Below the pieces are notes generated by a model. That model did no database searches. It was not told the DNA's origin and was given only the letters and a program-made list of their open reading frames with translations. From Bradyrhizobium sp. CCGE-LA001 (GTDB taxonomy: Bacteria; Pseudomonadota; Alphaproteobacteria; Rhizobiales; Xanthobacteraceae): a DNA stretch of 64,000 nt. Positions 17,836-27,641 of the stretch are shown here, piece after piece (the stretch's first letter is position 1; every line of letters begins with the position of its first letter). A program made the translations under genes and the position numbers. The stretch lies in the NCBI RefSeq assembly GCF_000296215.2, contig NZ_CP013949.1, positions 5,325,501-5,389,500 of the forward strand, read 5' to 3'.

Positions 17836-18918
17836 ATGCACGGACTGCTGCCCGCGCTGAAGCGCGGCTTCAATAGATGGATCGGCTGGCGACGCCTCGG
17901 CATTGCCGCCAGCGTCTTCATCATCGCCTTGGCGATCACCACGCTGGTTCGAACCCTCAAGGGCATCGATACCGGGGTGATCCTGACGGCGCTGACCGAG
18001 ATTCCTCGCGGCAATATCGGGCTGGCGGCGATCTGCGTCTTCTTCGCCTTCTGTACGCTGACGTTCTACGACTATTTTGCACTGCGAACGATCGGCAAGA
18101 AGCACGTGCCGTATCGCATCGCGGCGCTCTCCAGCTTCACGTCCTATTCGATCGGCCACAACATCGGCGCCACCGTCTTCACCGGCGGCGCGATCCGTTT
18201 CCGGATCTATTCGGATTACGGGCTGAATGCGATCGACGTCGCCAAGATCTGCTTTCTATCGGGCCTGACCTTCTGGCTCGGTAACATCTTCGTGCTTTCG
18301 ATCGGTTTGGCGATCCATCCGGATGCGGCGTCCTCGATGGATCAGCTTCCTCCGTCGATCAACCGGCTGATCGCGCTCGGCGGCCTTGCCTCGATCGGCG
18401 CCTATCTGGTCTGGCTCTGCATGGGCGAGAAGCGGCGGGAGCTCGGCCAGAAGGGCTGGAAAGTGGTGCTGCCCTCGGCGCCGCTGACGCTGGTGCAAAT
18501 CCTGATCGGCGTGGTCGATCTCGGCTTCTGCGCCATGGCGATGTATCTGCTGATGCCCGCCAATCCGCCGATCGACTTCATGTCGCTCGCGGTGGTGTTC
18601 ATCCTGGCGACGCTGATCGGCTTTGCCAGCCACGCGCCCGGCTCGCTCGGCGTGTTCGATGCCGCGATGCTGGTGGCGCTGCCCCAGTTCGGGCGCGAGG
18701 AGCTTCTGGCGACGCTGCTGGTGTTCCGCCTCCTTTATTTCGTGATCCCGTTCGGCCTCGCCATCTCCATCATGGGCACGCGCGAGCTCTGGATGAACGT
18801 GGTCGCCCCCTGGCAGGAGCGGCGGCGGCTGGCGGAGGCCTGCGCCCAGGCCAATCTACCCACGCAGGTGGCCGCGATGGAGCGCGAACGCGCGCGGCGG
18901 CAGGCCGGTAAGCGGTAG
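17836..18918 (+). CDS. UPF0104 / lysylphosphatidylglycerol synthase-like membrane protein
   Basis: 360 residues with about eight transmembrane helices from residue 20 to 325. It carries the family blocks YDYFALRTIGKKHVPYRIA, SYSIGHNIGATVFTGGAIRFRIYS (shown here as a single region) and SHAPGSLGVFDAAML. It corresponds to the membrane (flippase-like) half of MprF and lacks a synthetase domain, like YbhN. Function is therefore uncertain: lipid translocation is the family expectation. The ATG follows GGGAGG by 3-4 bases. The tail is basic (RERARRQAGKR). Confidence 0.8.
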   Translation: MHGLLPALKRGFNRWIGWRRLGIAASVFIIALAITTLVRTLKGIDTGVILTALTEIPRGNIGLAAICVFFAFCTLTFYDYFALRTIGKKHVPYRIAALSSFTSYSIGHNIGATVFTGGAIRFRIYSDYGLNAIDVAKICFLSGLTFWLGNIFVLSIGLAIHPDAASSMDQLPPSINRLIALGGLASIGAYLVWLCMGEKRRELGQKGWKVVLPSAPLTLVQILIGVVDLGFCAMAMYLLMPANPPIDFMSLAVVFILATLIGFASHAPGSLGVFDAAMLVALPQFGREELLATLLVFRLLYFVIPFGLAISIMGTRELWMNVVAPWQERRRLAEACAQANLPTQVAAMERERARRQAGKR

Positions 18919-19010
18919 GGCCGCTCCTCAAACCCGTCAGACAAAGGTTGCAGGCGGGAGAGCAATCCTCTCTTATTTCCGCCTCAACTTTGCCGTTGAA
19001 CACGCGGGCC

Positions 19011-20963
19011 ATGATCCCTCTCGCCATCCGTACTCTCTCCGCAGGCGCCCTGCTGCTTGCCGGGATTCTGATCGCCTTGGCGCCCGAGCGCGCCGCCGCG
19101 CAGGGCGCCGGCGCCATACAGATCAGCTGGGAGGTGCGCAACCGCTTCCGCCTGTTCCGCGAGGAGCGCGATTTCCTGCTCCATGTCGAGAATGCGCGCA
19201 ACCGCAGCATCCTGGCCGCCGAGCAGTCGCTGGAGCTCCAGAGCGAAGGCCGCGGCTGGGCCCGCAACATGGTCAACCGCCTCTGCATCGACCTGCAGGG
19301 CCGGGTCAACCAGCCCTGCACCCGCGACAACGTCAAGGAGAACTACATCACTCCGATCGACCATCCCGTCACCGTGCGCCTCGACGGCGCAGTGCCGGTC
19401 GGCGCCACCTGCGCCTGGTCGTTCGACGACGGCGACGGGCCGCAGACTTCGACCTTCGACTGCGCCGAGCCGATCAATTTGCGGGTCCGCTACGGCAAGC
19501 AGACGGTCGCGACCGTCGACGTCTCCTCCGGCTCCGATCCGACCCAGCGGGTCCAGGCCGAGATCCAGGTCCGCGACATCTTCGTCGCCGGCCTGGGCGA
19601 CAGCATCGCTTCCGGCGAAGGCAATCCGGACCGGCCACTGGCGCTCTCGGACGAAGGCTTCTGCTTCCGCTCCTATCTCGGCACGGCCGGCGCGCAATAT
19701 TACCGGCCGAGCCGCCACGGCTTCAAGGGCGGCCGTGCCTGCGAGGCGCCGGATACGCTCGCCAACTGGCAGCGCTACAGCGCGCTCTGGTTCAACGCGC
19801 CCTGCCATCGCTCGCTCTACAGCTACCAGGCCCGCACGGCGCTGGCGCTCGCGGTGCGCTACACCCACATCGCCGTGACCTTCCTGCCGCTCGCCTGCAC
19901 CGGCGCCAGCATCGGCGACGGGCTGCTCGGTTCGCAACGCGCCCGCGAATGCCCGCCCGGCAAGACCGGCGTGTGCAACACCAGCGTGAACGCCCAGGTC
20001 GCCGAGCTGCGCGAGGCGCTCACCGCGGCGAAGAAACGCCAGCCCGACCGCACGCTCGATCTCGTGCTGTTGTCGGTTGGCGCCAACGACGTCTACTTCT
20101 CCGGCCTCGTCGCCGACGTCATCGTCGACACCACCACCGAACGAGCGCTGTTCCGCCGCTCCGGCGTGATGGCGAGCGTCGACGATTCCCGTGATGCGCT
20201 CCAGCGAGAGCTGCCGCAGAACTTCGTCAAGCTGCGCGAGGCGCTCAAGCCCCTGGTTGGCGGCGACCTCTCGCGCGTGGTCTACGTCTCCTACGCCAAC
20301 CCGGCGCTCGCGGACGGCGGCGTGCCGTGCCGCGGCGGCCGCGCCGGCTTCGACATCCATCCGTCATTCAACGCCGACCCACAACGCCTCGCCCGCGTCT
20401 CGACCTTCGTCGACACAGAATTCCTGCCGCAGTTGAAAGGGCTCGCCACCTGCACCCGCGGCGCGCTGTGCCGCGATCCGGAAGCCGACCGCATGACCTT
20501 CGTCGACGCGCATCAGGCCGCGTTCGCCGATCACGGCTTCTGCGCGCATTCCGGCAACGATCCAGAATTCGACCGCAGCTGCTTTGCCGAGAACGGCCAG
20601 AGCTTCAATCCTGATATCGTGACGGCGGCGAGCCAGCCAATGCTGTGCGGCCGCGGCGCCTCGGAATACCGCGCCTACCTGCCGCGCGCGCGCTGGATTC
20701 GCGATGCCAATGACAGCTATTTCGCCGCGATGACCTATCCGCAAGGCTTGCCAGCCGCGAGCCAGCCGACCGACATTCACGACGCGACCTGGGGCGTGCT
20801 CTCCGCCGTCTATGGCGGCGCCGTGCATCCGAGCGCTGAAGGCCATGCCGCGATGGCGGATGCCGCACTGCCCGCCGCGAGCGCCGTGCTCGGCCTCGAT
20901 GCCGTGCCACCGAACGTGACGCGCGGATTGCTGCCGCAGCTGTTGCCGAGCGCAAGGCAGTAG
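19011..20963 (+). CDS. Secreted SGNH/GDSL-family hydrolase
   Basis: 650 residues. A signal peptide (IRTLSAGALLLAGILIALA, cut near ERAAAQ) starts the protein. Residues about 30-185 are a beta-rich N-terminal domain of unknown role. The hydrolase domain begins at VAGLGDSIASGEGNPD (nucleophile S198), with GANDVY at about residue 358 and the catalytic His block VHPSAEGHAAMAD near 605. The order fits SGNH lipases/esterases that act outside the cytoplasm; the substrate is unknown. ATG at 19011 is chosen because it opens directly into the signal peptide. The upstream frame to 18948 would bury it. Confidence 0.83.
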   Translation: MIPLAIRTLSAGALLLAGILIALAPERAAAQGAGAIQISWEVRNRFRLFREERDFLLHVENARNRSILAAEQSLELQSEGRGWARNMVNRLCIDLQGRVNQPCTRDNVKENYITPIDHPVTVRLDGAVPVGATCAWSFDDGDGPQTSTFDCAEPINLRVRYGKQTVATVDVSSGSDPTQRVQAEIQVRDIFVAGLGDSIASGEGNPDRPLALSDEGFCFRSYLGTAGAQYYRPSRHGFKGGRACEAPDTLANWQRYSALWFNAPCHRSLYSYQARTALALAVRYTHIAVTFLPLACTGASIGDGLLGSQRARECPPGKTGVCNTSVNAQVAELREALTAAKKRQPDRTLDLVLLSVGANDVYFSGLVADVIVDTTTERALFRRSGVMASVDDSRDALQRELPQNFVKLREALKPLVGGDLSRVVYVSYANPALADGGVPCRGGRAGFDIHPSFNADPQRLARVSTFVDTEFLPQLKGLATCTRGALCRDPEADRMTFVDAHQAAFADHGFCAHSGNDPEFDRSCFAENGQSFNPDIVTAASQPMLCGRGASEYRAYLPRARWIRDANDSYFAAMTYPQGLPAASQPTDIHDATWGVLSAVYGGAVHPSAEGHAAMADAALPAASAVLGLDAVPPNVTRGLLPQLLPSARQ

Positions 20964-20974
20964 GCGCCGGCTTC

Positions 20975-21041
20975 GTAGCCCGGATGAGCGCAGCGACATC
21001 CGGGACCGCTCTCCCCGCATATCGCTTCGCTCATGCGGGCT
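20975..21041. repeat. Palindromic repeat, GCCCGGATGAGCG family, copy 1
   Basis: gtagcccggatgagcgcagc at the left is mirrored by gcttcgctcatgcgggct at the right with a few mismatches. A better-preserved copy lies at 60088-60166. Confidence 0.7.
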
Positions 21042-21065
21042 TCGCGCTGCCTCCGCTGACTCGGT

Positions 21066-21166
21066 GTCGTCGCCCGCGCAGGCGGGCGATCCGTACGCCG
21101 CAGCAGCCGTGATTGAATCGGGGCGCCGCGGCGTACTGGATTCCCCGCCTTCGCGGGAAATGACAG
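21066..21166. repeat. Palindromic repeat, cgtcgcccgcgcaggcgggc family
   Basis: The left part (tcgcccgcgcaggcggg, then cgtacgccgc) is mirrored by the right part (gcgtactgga, then ccccgccttcgcggg). It sits directly after the previous repeat, so the two fill most of the gap before the glucarate cluster. The remaining 167 bases up to the transporter start hold its promoter, with no motif I can name. Confidence 0.6.
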
Positions 21167-21333
21167 CGGTTTGCATGGCGCGAGTTCGCAACCTCTACAT
21201 CGTTCCCTCTCCCCGCCTTTCCATCAATCCAAAAACGGCATCGATCGATACTGCCTTGAACTTGGACACGTCACAGCGCGCGCCTCTAGGACTCGCCTCG
21301 GGGAAACGGGCCGAGACTTAAGGGAGGCGCGTG

Positions 21334-22686
21334 ATGAGCGCAGTGGTGTCCGCAGCGGACGTGAGGAGGTCTCGCGTCAGGCTGTTCATCGTGACCATGT
21401 TGTTCCTGGTCACCACCGTGAATTATGCCGACCGCGCGACGCTCTCGATCGCGGGTCCCGCGCTCTCCAAGGAGCTGCATCTCGATCCCGTCGCCATGGG
21501 CTGGATCTTCTCGGCCTTCGGCTGGTCCTATGTCTTGGCGCAGGTGCCGGGCGGCTGGCTGCTCGACCGCTTCGGCTCGCGGCTCGTCTATGCCTTCAGC
21601 ATCATCATCTGGTCGCTGTTCACACTGATGCAGGGCTGGGTCGGCTTCCTCAGCGCCGGCACGGCCGTCGTCGTGCTGTTCGCGCTTCGCCTGCTCGTCG
21701 GCGTCGCGGAGGCCCCCTCCTTTCCCGCCAACGCCCGCATCGTCGCGGCCTGGTTTCCAAGCAGCGAGCGCGGCACCGCGTCGGCGTTCTTCAACTCCGG
21801 CCAGTATTTCGCCACCGTGATCTTCGCGCCGCTGATGGGCTGGATCGCGCACGCCTATGGCTGGCGCTTCGTGTTCTTCGTGATGGGCGCGCTCGGCATC
21901 GTCATGGGCTTCATCTGGCTCAAGACCATCTACGGCCCGAAGGAGCATCCTTCGATCAACGATGCCGAGTTCGAGTACATCAAGGAAGGCGGCGCGCTGG
22001 TCGATCTCGACGCGCCCATGGACGATTCGTTGCGCCGGCGCGCGCCCGAGGCCGGCTCAGGCTGGGACCACATCCGCCAGCTGCTCTCCAACCGCATGAT
22101 GCTCGGCGTCTATCTCGGCCAGTACTGCATCAACACGCTGACCTATTTCTTCCTGACCTGGTTTCCGGTCTACCTCGTCAAGGAGCGCGGGCTGTCGATC
22201 CTGCAGGCCGGCTTCGTGGCAACGCTGCCCGCGTTGTGCGGCTTCATCGGCGGCGTGCTCGGCGGCATCATCTCCGATGCGATCCTGCGCAAGACGGGCT
22301 CGCTGACCATGGCGCGCAAGATCCCGATCGTCGGCGGCATGCTGCTGTCGATGTCGATTATCGCCTGCAACTATGTCGACGGACAGGCGCTGGTGGTCGG
22401 CTTCATGGCCCTCGCCTTCTTCGGCAAAGGCATCGGCGCGCTCGGCTGGGCCGTCGTCTCCGACACCTCGCCGAAGGAAGCCGGCGGCGTTTCCGGCGGC
22501 CTGTTCAACACCTTCGGCAACCTGTCCTCGATCACCACGCCGATCGTGATCGGCTACATCCTGGCCGCGACCGGCTCGTTCAACGGCGCGCTGGTGTTCG
22601 TCGGCCTCAACGCGCTGGTGGCGGCGTTCGCCTATCTCGTGATCGTCGGCAAGATCGAGCGGGTGACGCTCAAACGTTCCTCCTGA
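21334..22686 (+). CDS. gudP: MFS transporter, hexarate (glucarate/galactarate) type
   Basis: 450 residues, 12 predicted helices, anion:cation symporter family. TTVNYADRATLSIAGPALSKEL and the loop GGWLLDRFGSRLVY are typical of GudP/GarP/ExuT-type transporters, with FPANARIVAAWFPSSERGTA on the following helix. The substrate is inferred from the downstream catabolic genes. AGGGAGG lies 7 bases before ATG 21334; a GTG one codon earlier is possible. A terminator follows, so it is transcribed separately from the enzymes. 4-hydroxyphenylacetate or another sugar acid is the alternative substrate. Confidence 0.82.
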   Translation: MSAVVSAADVRRSRVRLFIVTMLFLVTTVNYADRATLSIAGPALSKELHLDPVAMGWIFSAFGWSYVLAQVPGGWLLDRFGSRLVYAFSIIIWSLFTLMQGWVGFLSAGTAVVVLFALRLLVGVAEAPSFPANARIVAAWFPSSERGTASAFFNSGQYFATVIFAPLMGWIAHAYGWRFVFFVMGALGIVMGFIWLKTIYGPKEHPSINDAEFEYIKEGGALVDLDAPMDDSLRRRAPEAGSGWDHIRQLLSNRMMLGVYLGQYCINTLTYFFLTWFPVYLVKERGLSILQAGFVATLPALCGFIGGVLGGIISDAILRKTGSLTMARKIPIVGGMLLSMSIIACNYVDGQALVVGFMALAFFGKGIGALGWAVVSDTSPKEAGGVSGGLFNTFGNLSSITTPIVIGYILAATGSFNGALVFVGLNALVAAFAYLVIVGKIERVTLKRSS

Positions 22687-22718
22687 GGGCTCCCATGGGA
22701 GCTTGACCAGGCAACTCA

Positions 22719-22750
22719 ACGGCGGCCCGCAAAGCCGCCGTCTTTGTTTT
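22719..22750 (+). terminator. Terminator after the hexarate transporter gene
   Basis: ACGGCGGC, seven-base loop, GCCGCCGT followed by CTTTGTTTT. It lies between the transporter and the LysR gene. Confidence 0.75.
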
Positions 22751-22809
22751 GGGGGTGATCGATGCTAGAAGTGCCGGGGAAACGCCTTATCCATCTAAGG
22801 CATGTATCG

Positions 22810-23715
22810 ATGTTCGACCTCAACCAGCTCCGCTGTTTCGTCACGGTGGCGGAGGAATTGCATTTCGGCCGCGCCGCCGCGCGACTGAATATGACGCAGC
22901 CGCCGCTGTCCCGGCAGATCCAGGTGCTCGAGCACATCATCGATGCGCCGCTGCTGGAGCGCACCAGCCGCTCGGTGCGCCTGACGCCGGCGGGGCGCAG
23001 CTTCCTGCCGGAGGCGCGGCGCATCCTCAAGCTTGCGGAGAGCGCTTCGCAGGTCGCCCGCCGCATCGCGCTCGGCAAGACCGGCTCGCTGAAGATCGGC
23101 TTCACCGCCGCCGCGGCCTACGGCTTCCTGCCCGAGCTCGTCGCCGCCTGCCGCGCGAAATTGCCGGAGGTCGATTTCTCGCTGAAAGAGATGGTGTCGG
23201 GCGACCAGTTCGAGGCGCTCACCTCCGGCCAGATCGATGCCGGTCTTCTGAGGCCGCCGATCGCGCGGCCCGAGCTTGCCAGCCGCCGCGTCGTGGCCGA
23301 GCCCCTGCTCGCGGCGATCCCCAAGAAGCATCCGCTGGCCAGCGCCGACAGCATCACCATCAAGGATTTCGACGACCAGCCCTTCGTGATGTATTCGCCC
23401 TATGAGAGCCGGTACTTCCACGACCTTTTGGTGGCTCTGTTCACGCGCGCCGACGTGCTGCCCCGCTACGTCCAGCATCTGAGCCAGATCCACTCGATCC
23501 TCGCGATGGTCCGCGCCGGCCTCGGCCTTGCCATCGTGCCGGCGGCGGCGGCGAGCCTGAAGATCTCCGACGTCCGGCTGCGGCCGCTGAAGCTGCGCAC
23601 GCGCGTTCCCGTGGAGCTGTTCATGGTCTGGCGCCGCGACGACGAGAATCCTCTGCTGTCGGCGCTGGTCAAAATCGCCGGCGAATTGTCCTCTGCGGAG
23701 CTGGTGGAGGATTGA
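22810..23715 (+). CDS. LysR-family regulator, probably of hexarate catabolism
   Basis: 301 residues. The N-terminal helix-turn-helix (LRCFVTVAEELHFGRAAARLNMTQPPLSRQI) is classic LysR. Residues about 90-295 form the periplasmic-binding-protein-like effector domain (GSLKIGFTAAAAYGFLPELV). Its place between the transporter and the dehydratase genes makes glucarate or galactarate, or a product, the likely effector; this is inferred. ATG at 22810 is the family start. An in-frame ATG at 22762 would add 16 residues and is less likely. Confidence 0.87.
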   Translation: MFDLNQLRCFVTVAEELHFGRAAARLNMTQPPLSRQIQVLEHIIDAPLLERTSRSVRLTPAGRSFLPEARRILKLAESASQVARRIALGKTGSLKIGFTAAAAYGFLPELVAACRAKLPEVDFSLKEMVSGDQFEALTSGQIDAGLLRPPIARPELASRRVVAEPLLAAIPKKHPLASADSITIKDFDDQPFVMYSPYESRYFHDLLVALFTRADVLPRYVQHLSQIHSILAMVRAGLGLAIVPAAAASLKISDVRLRPLKLRTRVPVELFMVWRRDDENPLLSALVKIAGELSSAELVED

Positions 23716-23844
23716 TGCTCAATCCGCATCGGTCGATATAGGCTTTGGCTTGGACGCGTATCGAACCGTCTCCTAAACACCGGCGCATGGACGCGCGGCT
23801 CTCGGCCCGCGTTCTCCACAACACGCACGAAGGGAGCCGCGCCC

Positions 23845-24789
23845 ATGAGCAAGATGACCCCGCAGGAAATGGCCCAGAAGATCGGATCTGGCCTCCTGTC
23901 CTTCCCCGTCACGCCGTTTGGGGCGGACTATTCCTTCGACGAGGCGACCTACCGCGCCAATATGGACTGGCTGTGCGGTTATGACGTCGCAGGCCTGTTC
24001 GCCGCCGGCGGCACCGGCGAGTTCTTCTCGCTGACGCCGGCCGAAGTTCCTGAAGTGGTTAAGGTCGCCGTTGAGGAGACCAAGGGTCGCGTGCCCGTGC
24101 TCGCCGGCACCGGTTATGGCACGGCGATCGCCCGCGAGATCGCTGTTGGCGCGGAAAAGGCCGGCGCCGACGGCCTGTTGCTGCTGCCGCCCTATCTCAC
24201 CCATGCCGAGCAGGACGGCCTTGCCGCCCACGTCGAGGCGGTCTGCGCCGCCGTGAAGATCGGCGTCATCGTCTACAACCGCGACAACGCCATCCTCCAG
24301 CCCGACACGCTCGCACGCCTTGCCGAGCGCTGCCCGAACCTCGTCGGCTACAAGGACGGCATCGGCGACATCGAGCTGATGACCCGCGTCTACACCAAGC
24401 TCGGCGACCGCCTCACCTATATCGGCGGACTGCCGACGGCGGAGACCTTCGCGCTGCCCTATCTCGACATGGGCGTGACGACCTATTCCTCCGCCGTGTT
24501 CAACTTCGTGCCGGAGTTCGCCACCAATTTCTACGCCGCGGTGCGCAGGCGCGACCATGAAGCGATCCATGCCGGCCTGAAGAACTTCATCCTGCCGTTG
24601 ATCGCCATCCGCAACCGCAAGAAGGGCTATGCGGTCTCGATCATCAAGGCCGGCATGAAGGTGATCGGCCGCGACTCCGGCCCGGTCCGTCCGCCGCTGA
24701 CCGATCTCACCGAGCAAGAGATCGCGGAACTGACCGCGCTGGTGAAGAATCTGCCCGCCATCCGATCGACACAACAGGCGGCAGAATAG
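23845..24789 (+). CDS. kdgD: 5-dehydro-4-deoxyglucarate dehydratase (KdgD)
   Basis: 314 residues, DHDPS/NAL family (TIM barrel). FPVTPFGADYSFDEATYRANMDWL, GGTGEFFSLTPAE, the catalytic Tyr in VYNRDN and the Schiff-base Lys K170 in GYKDG are visible. The family converts 5-dehydro-4-deoxy-D-glucarate to 2-oxoglutarate semialdehyde, CO2 and water. It is first in kdgD-gudD-aldH-garD, whose products fit this assignment exactly and argue against a DapA role. GGGAG lies 11 bases before the ATG. Confidence 0.92.
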   Translation: MSKMTPQEMAQKIGSGLLSFPVTPFGADYSFDEATYRANMDWLCGYDVAGLFAAGGTGEFFSLTPAEVPEVVKVAVEETKGRVPVLAGTGYGTAIAREIAVGAEKAGADGLLLLPPYLTHAEQDGLAAHVEAVCAAVKIGVIVYNRDNAILQPDTLARLAERCPNLVGYKDGIGDIELMTRVYTKLGDRLTYIGGLPTAETFALPYLDMGVTTYSSAVFNFVPEFATNFYAAVRRRDHEAIHAGLKNFILPLIAIRNRKKGYAVSIIKAGMKVIGRDSGPVRPPLTDLTEQEIAELTALVKNLPAIRSTQQAAE

Positions 24790-24814
24790 CCGGCGACAAC
24801 GGGAGGAGCGTGCA

Positions 24815-26158
24815 ATGGCCCGGGCTGAAATTTCTGGCGCACCTGTCGTCACGGCGATGCAGGTGATTCCGGTCGCAGGCCGCGACAGCATGCTCCTCAA
24901 CCTCAGCGGCGCGCATGCGCCGTTCTTCACCCGCAACATCGTCATCCTCACCGACAATGCCGGCCACACCGGCGTCGGCGAGGTGCCGGGCGGGCAGAAG
25001 ATCTGGCAGACGCTGCAGGACGCGCGCGATCTCGTGATCGGCAAGACCGTCGGCGCGATGAACAACATCCTCGCCGATATCCGCACGGCTTTCGCCGACC
25101 GCGACGCCGGAGGCCGCGGCAAGCAGACTTTTGATCTCCGCGTGATGATCCACGCGGTCACCGCGATCGAATCCGCGCTGCTCGATCTGCTCGGCCAGCA
25201 TCTCAATCTCCCGGTCGCGGCCCTGCTCGGCGAAGGCCAGCAGCGCAGCAGCGTCGAGACGCTCGGCTATCTCTTCTTCGTCGGCGATCGCCGGAAGTCG
25301 AAGCTCGATTACGTCAGCGACGAGACCGGCAAGGCTGAATGGTTCAACCTCCGCCATCAGGAAGCAATGACGCCGGAGGCCGTGGTGCGGCTCGCCGAGG
25401 CCACCCACGACCATTACGGCTTCACCGATTTCAAGCTCAAGGGCGGCGTGTTGCGCGGCGAGCAGGAGATCGAGGCGGTCACCGCGATCGCAAAACGCTT
25501 TCCGAGCGCGCGCGTGACGCTCGACCCCAATGGCGCCTGGTCGCTCGACGAGGCTGTCAGCCTTTGCAAGGACATGCACGGCATCCTCGCCTATGCCGAG
25601 GACCCCTGCGGCGCCGAAGCCGGCTTCTCCGGCCGGGAGATCATGGCCGAGTTCCGCCGCGCGACCGGCCTGCCCACGGCGACCAACATGGTCGCCACCG
25701 ATTGGCGGCAGCTCTCCCACGCGCTCCGCCTGGGCGCGGTGGACATTCCGCTCGCCGATCCCCATTTCTGGACCATGCAGGGCTCGGTGCGCGTCGCCCA
25801 GACCTGCCGCGACAACGGCCTGACCTGGGGTTCGCACTCCAACAACCATTTCGACATTTCGCTCGCCATGTTCACCCATGTCGGCGCCGCCGCCCCCGGC
25901 AGGGTCACCGCGATCGACACCCACTGGATCTGGCAGGACGGCCAGGCGCTGACCAAGGAGCCGCTCCAGATCAAGGGCGGCAAGATCGCCGTCCCCGACA
26001 AGCCGGGCCTGGGCATCGAAATCGACAGGGCGGCCGTCGACGCCGCGCATGACCTCTACAAGCAGCATGGACTTGGCGCCCGCGATGACGCTATTGCCAT
26101 GCAGGACCTGATCCCCGGCTGGACCTTCGACGACAAGCGTCCGTGCCTCGTGCGTTGA
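24815..26158 (+). CDS. gudD: D-glucarate dehydratase (GudD)
   Basis: 447 residues of the enolase superfamily, MR subgroup. The KxK motif is in DFKLKGG, the metal Asp in TLDPNGAW, further metal ligands in YAEDPCG and ATNMVATDW, and the His base in GSHSNNHFDISLAM. These are the glucarate dehydratase signatures. It dehydrates D-glucarate (and L-idarate) to 5-dehydro-4-deoxyglucarate, the substrate of the preceding gene's product. GGGAGGAG lies just upstream and the gap to kdgD is 25 bases, so they are co-transcribed. Confidence 0.93.
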   Translation: MARAEISGAPVVTAMQVIPVAGRDSMLLNLSGAHAPFFTRNIVILTDNAGHTGVGEVPGGQKIWQTLQDARDLVIGKTVGAMNNILADIRTAFADRDAGGRGKQTFDLRVMIHAVTAIESALLDLLGQHLNLPVAALLGEGQQRSSVETLGYLFFVGDRRKSKLDYVSDETGKAEWFNLRHQEAMTPEAVVRLAEATHDHYGFTDFKLKGGVLRGEQEIEAVTAIAKRFPSARVTLDPNGAWSLDEAVSLCKDMHGILAYAEDPCGAEAGFSGREIMAEFRRATGLPTATNMVATDWRQLSHALRLGAVDIPLADPHFWTMQGSVRVAQTCRDNGLTWGSHSNNHFDISLAMFTHVGAAAPGRVTAIDTHWIWQDGQALTKEPLQIKGGKIAVPDKPGLGIEIDRAAVDAAHDLYKQHGLGARDDAIAMQDLIPGWTFDDKRPCLVR

Positions 26159-26177
26159 GAAAATCTCGGAGGACAAC

Positions 26178-27626
26178 ATGACGGCAATCCTGAAGAACTT
26201 CATCGGCGGCGAATGGGTCGACGGCTCCGGCGTCACCAGGAACATCAACCCGTCCAACACCAACGATCTCGTCGGCGAATATGCCAAGGCCGACAAGGCC
26301 CAGACCGAGAAGGCGATCGCCGCCGCCAAGGCCGCCTTCCCCGCCTGGGCGCAGTCGACGCCGCAGGTGCGCTATGATGCGCTGAACAAGATTTCCCTCG
26401 AGATCCTCGCCCGCAAGGAAGAGCTCGGCCGCCTGCTCGCCCGCGAGGAAGGCAAGACCCTGCCGGAAGGGATCGGCGAGGTCGCCCGCGCCGGCCAGAT
26501 CTTTGCGTTCTTCGCCGGCGAAGCGCTACGCCTGATCGGCGAGAAGGGCGCCTCCGTGCGTCCCGGCCTCGACGTCGAGCTCACGCGCGAGCCGGTCGGC
26601 ATCGTCGGCATGATCACGCCCTGGAATTTCCCGATCGCGATCCCCGCCTGGAAGATCGCGCCCGCGCTCTGCTACGGCAACACCGTCGTGTTCAAGCCGG
26701 CCGAGCTGGTGCCGGGCTCGGCGCATGCACTGTCCGAGATCATCACCCGCTCCGGCATTCCCGCCGGCGTGTTCAACCTCGTGGTCGGCTCCGGCTCCGT
26801 CGTCGGCCAGACCCTGCTCGATCACCCCGATGTGGCCGCGATCTCCTTCACCGGCTCGGTGCAGACCGGCCGCAAGATCGCGCAGGCCTGCGTGCTCTCG
26901 AACCCGATGAAGAAGTTCCAGCTCGAGATGGGCGGCAAGAACCCGCTGGTCGTGCTCGACGACGCGGACCTCAAGACCGCCGTCGAGGTCGCCGTCAACG
27001 GCGCCTATTTCTCGACCGGCCAGCGCTGCACCGCCTCCTCGCGCCTGATCGTCACCGAAGGCATCCACGACCGTTTCGTCGCGGCGATGGCCGAGCGCCT
27101 GAACAGCCTGTCGGTGGATGACGCGCTCAAGGCCGGCGTGCATATCGGCCCTGTGGTCGACCAGAGCCAGCTCGACCAGGACCTGCGCTACATCAAGATC
27201 GGCCAGGACGAGGGCGCCAAGCTCGCCTTCGGCGGCGAGCTGCTCAAGCGCGAGAACCCCGGCCACTACCTGCAGCCGGCGCTGTTCACCGAAGCCAACA
27301 ACAACATGCGCATCGCGCGTGAAGAGATCTTTGGCCCGGTCGCCGCGGTCATTCGCGCCAAGAATTACGAAGAAGCGCTGGCGATCTCCAACGACACCGA
27401 GTTCGGCCTCGCCTCCGGCATCTGCACCACCAGCCTGAAATACGCCTCGCACTACAAGCGCAACAGCGAGTCCGGCATGGTGATGGTCAACCTGCCGACC
27501 GCCGGCGTCGACTATCACGTGCCGTTCGGCGGCCGGAAGGGTTCGAGCTACGGCGCCCGCGAGCAGGGCTCGTATGCGCGCGAGTTCTACACCACGGTGA
27601 AGACGGCTTACACGTTCCCGGGCTGA
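26178..27626 (+). CDS. 2-oxoglutarate semialdehyde (2,5-dioxopentanoate) dehydrogenase
   Basis: 482 residues, aldehyde dehydrogenase superfamily. The NAD(P) fold carries GMITPWNFPIAIPAWKIAPAL and FTGSVQTG, the general base is E250 in LEMGGKN, and the catalytic Cys is C284 in TGQRCTASSR. The C-terminal GVDYHVPFGGRKGSSYGAREQG is typical of the oxoglutarate-semialdehyde branch. It oxidises the KdgD product to 2-oxoglutarate, feeding the TCA cycle. The gap from gudD is 19 bases, with GGAGG in it. Confidence 0.9.
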   Translation: MTAILKNFIGGEWVDGSGVTRNINPSNTNDLVGEYAKADKAQTEKAIAAAKAAFPAWAQSTPQVRYDALNKISLEILARKEELGRLLAREEGKTLPEGIGEVARAGQIFAFFAGEALRLIGEKGASVRPGLDVELTREPVGIVGMITPWNFPIAIPAWKIAPALCYGNTVVFKPAELVPGSAHALSEIITRSGIPAGVFNLVVGSGSVVGQTLLDHPDVAAISFTGSVQTGRKIAQACVLSNPMKKFQLEMGGKNPLVVLDDADLKTAVEVAVNGAYFSTGQRCTASSRLIVTEGIHDRFVAAMAERLNSLSVDDALKAGVHIGPVVDQSQLDQDLRYIKIGQDEGAKLAFGGELLKRENPGHYLQPALFTEANNNMRIAREEIFGPVAAVIRAKNYEEALAISNDTEFGLASGICTTSLKYASHYKRNSESGMVMVNLPTAGVDYHVPFGGRKGSSYGAREQGSYAREFYTTVKTAYTFPG

Positions 27627-27641
27627 CCACGGGAGGTCTCG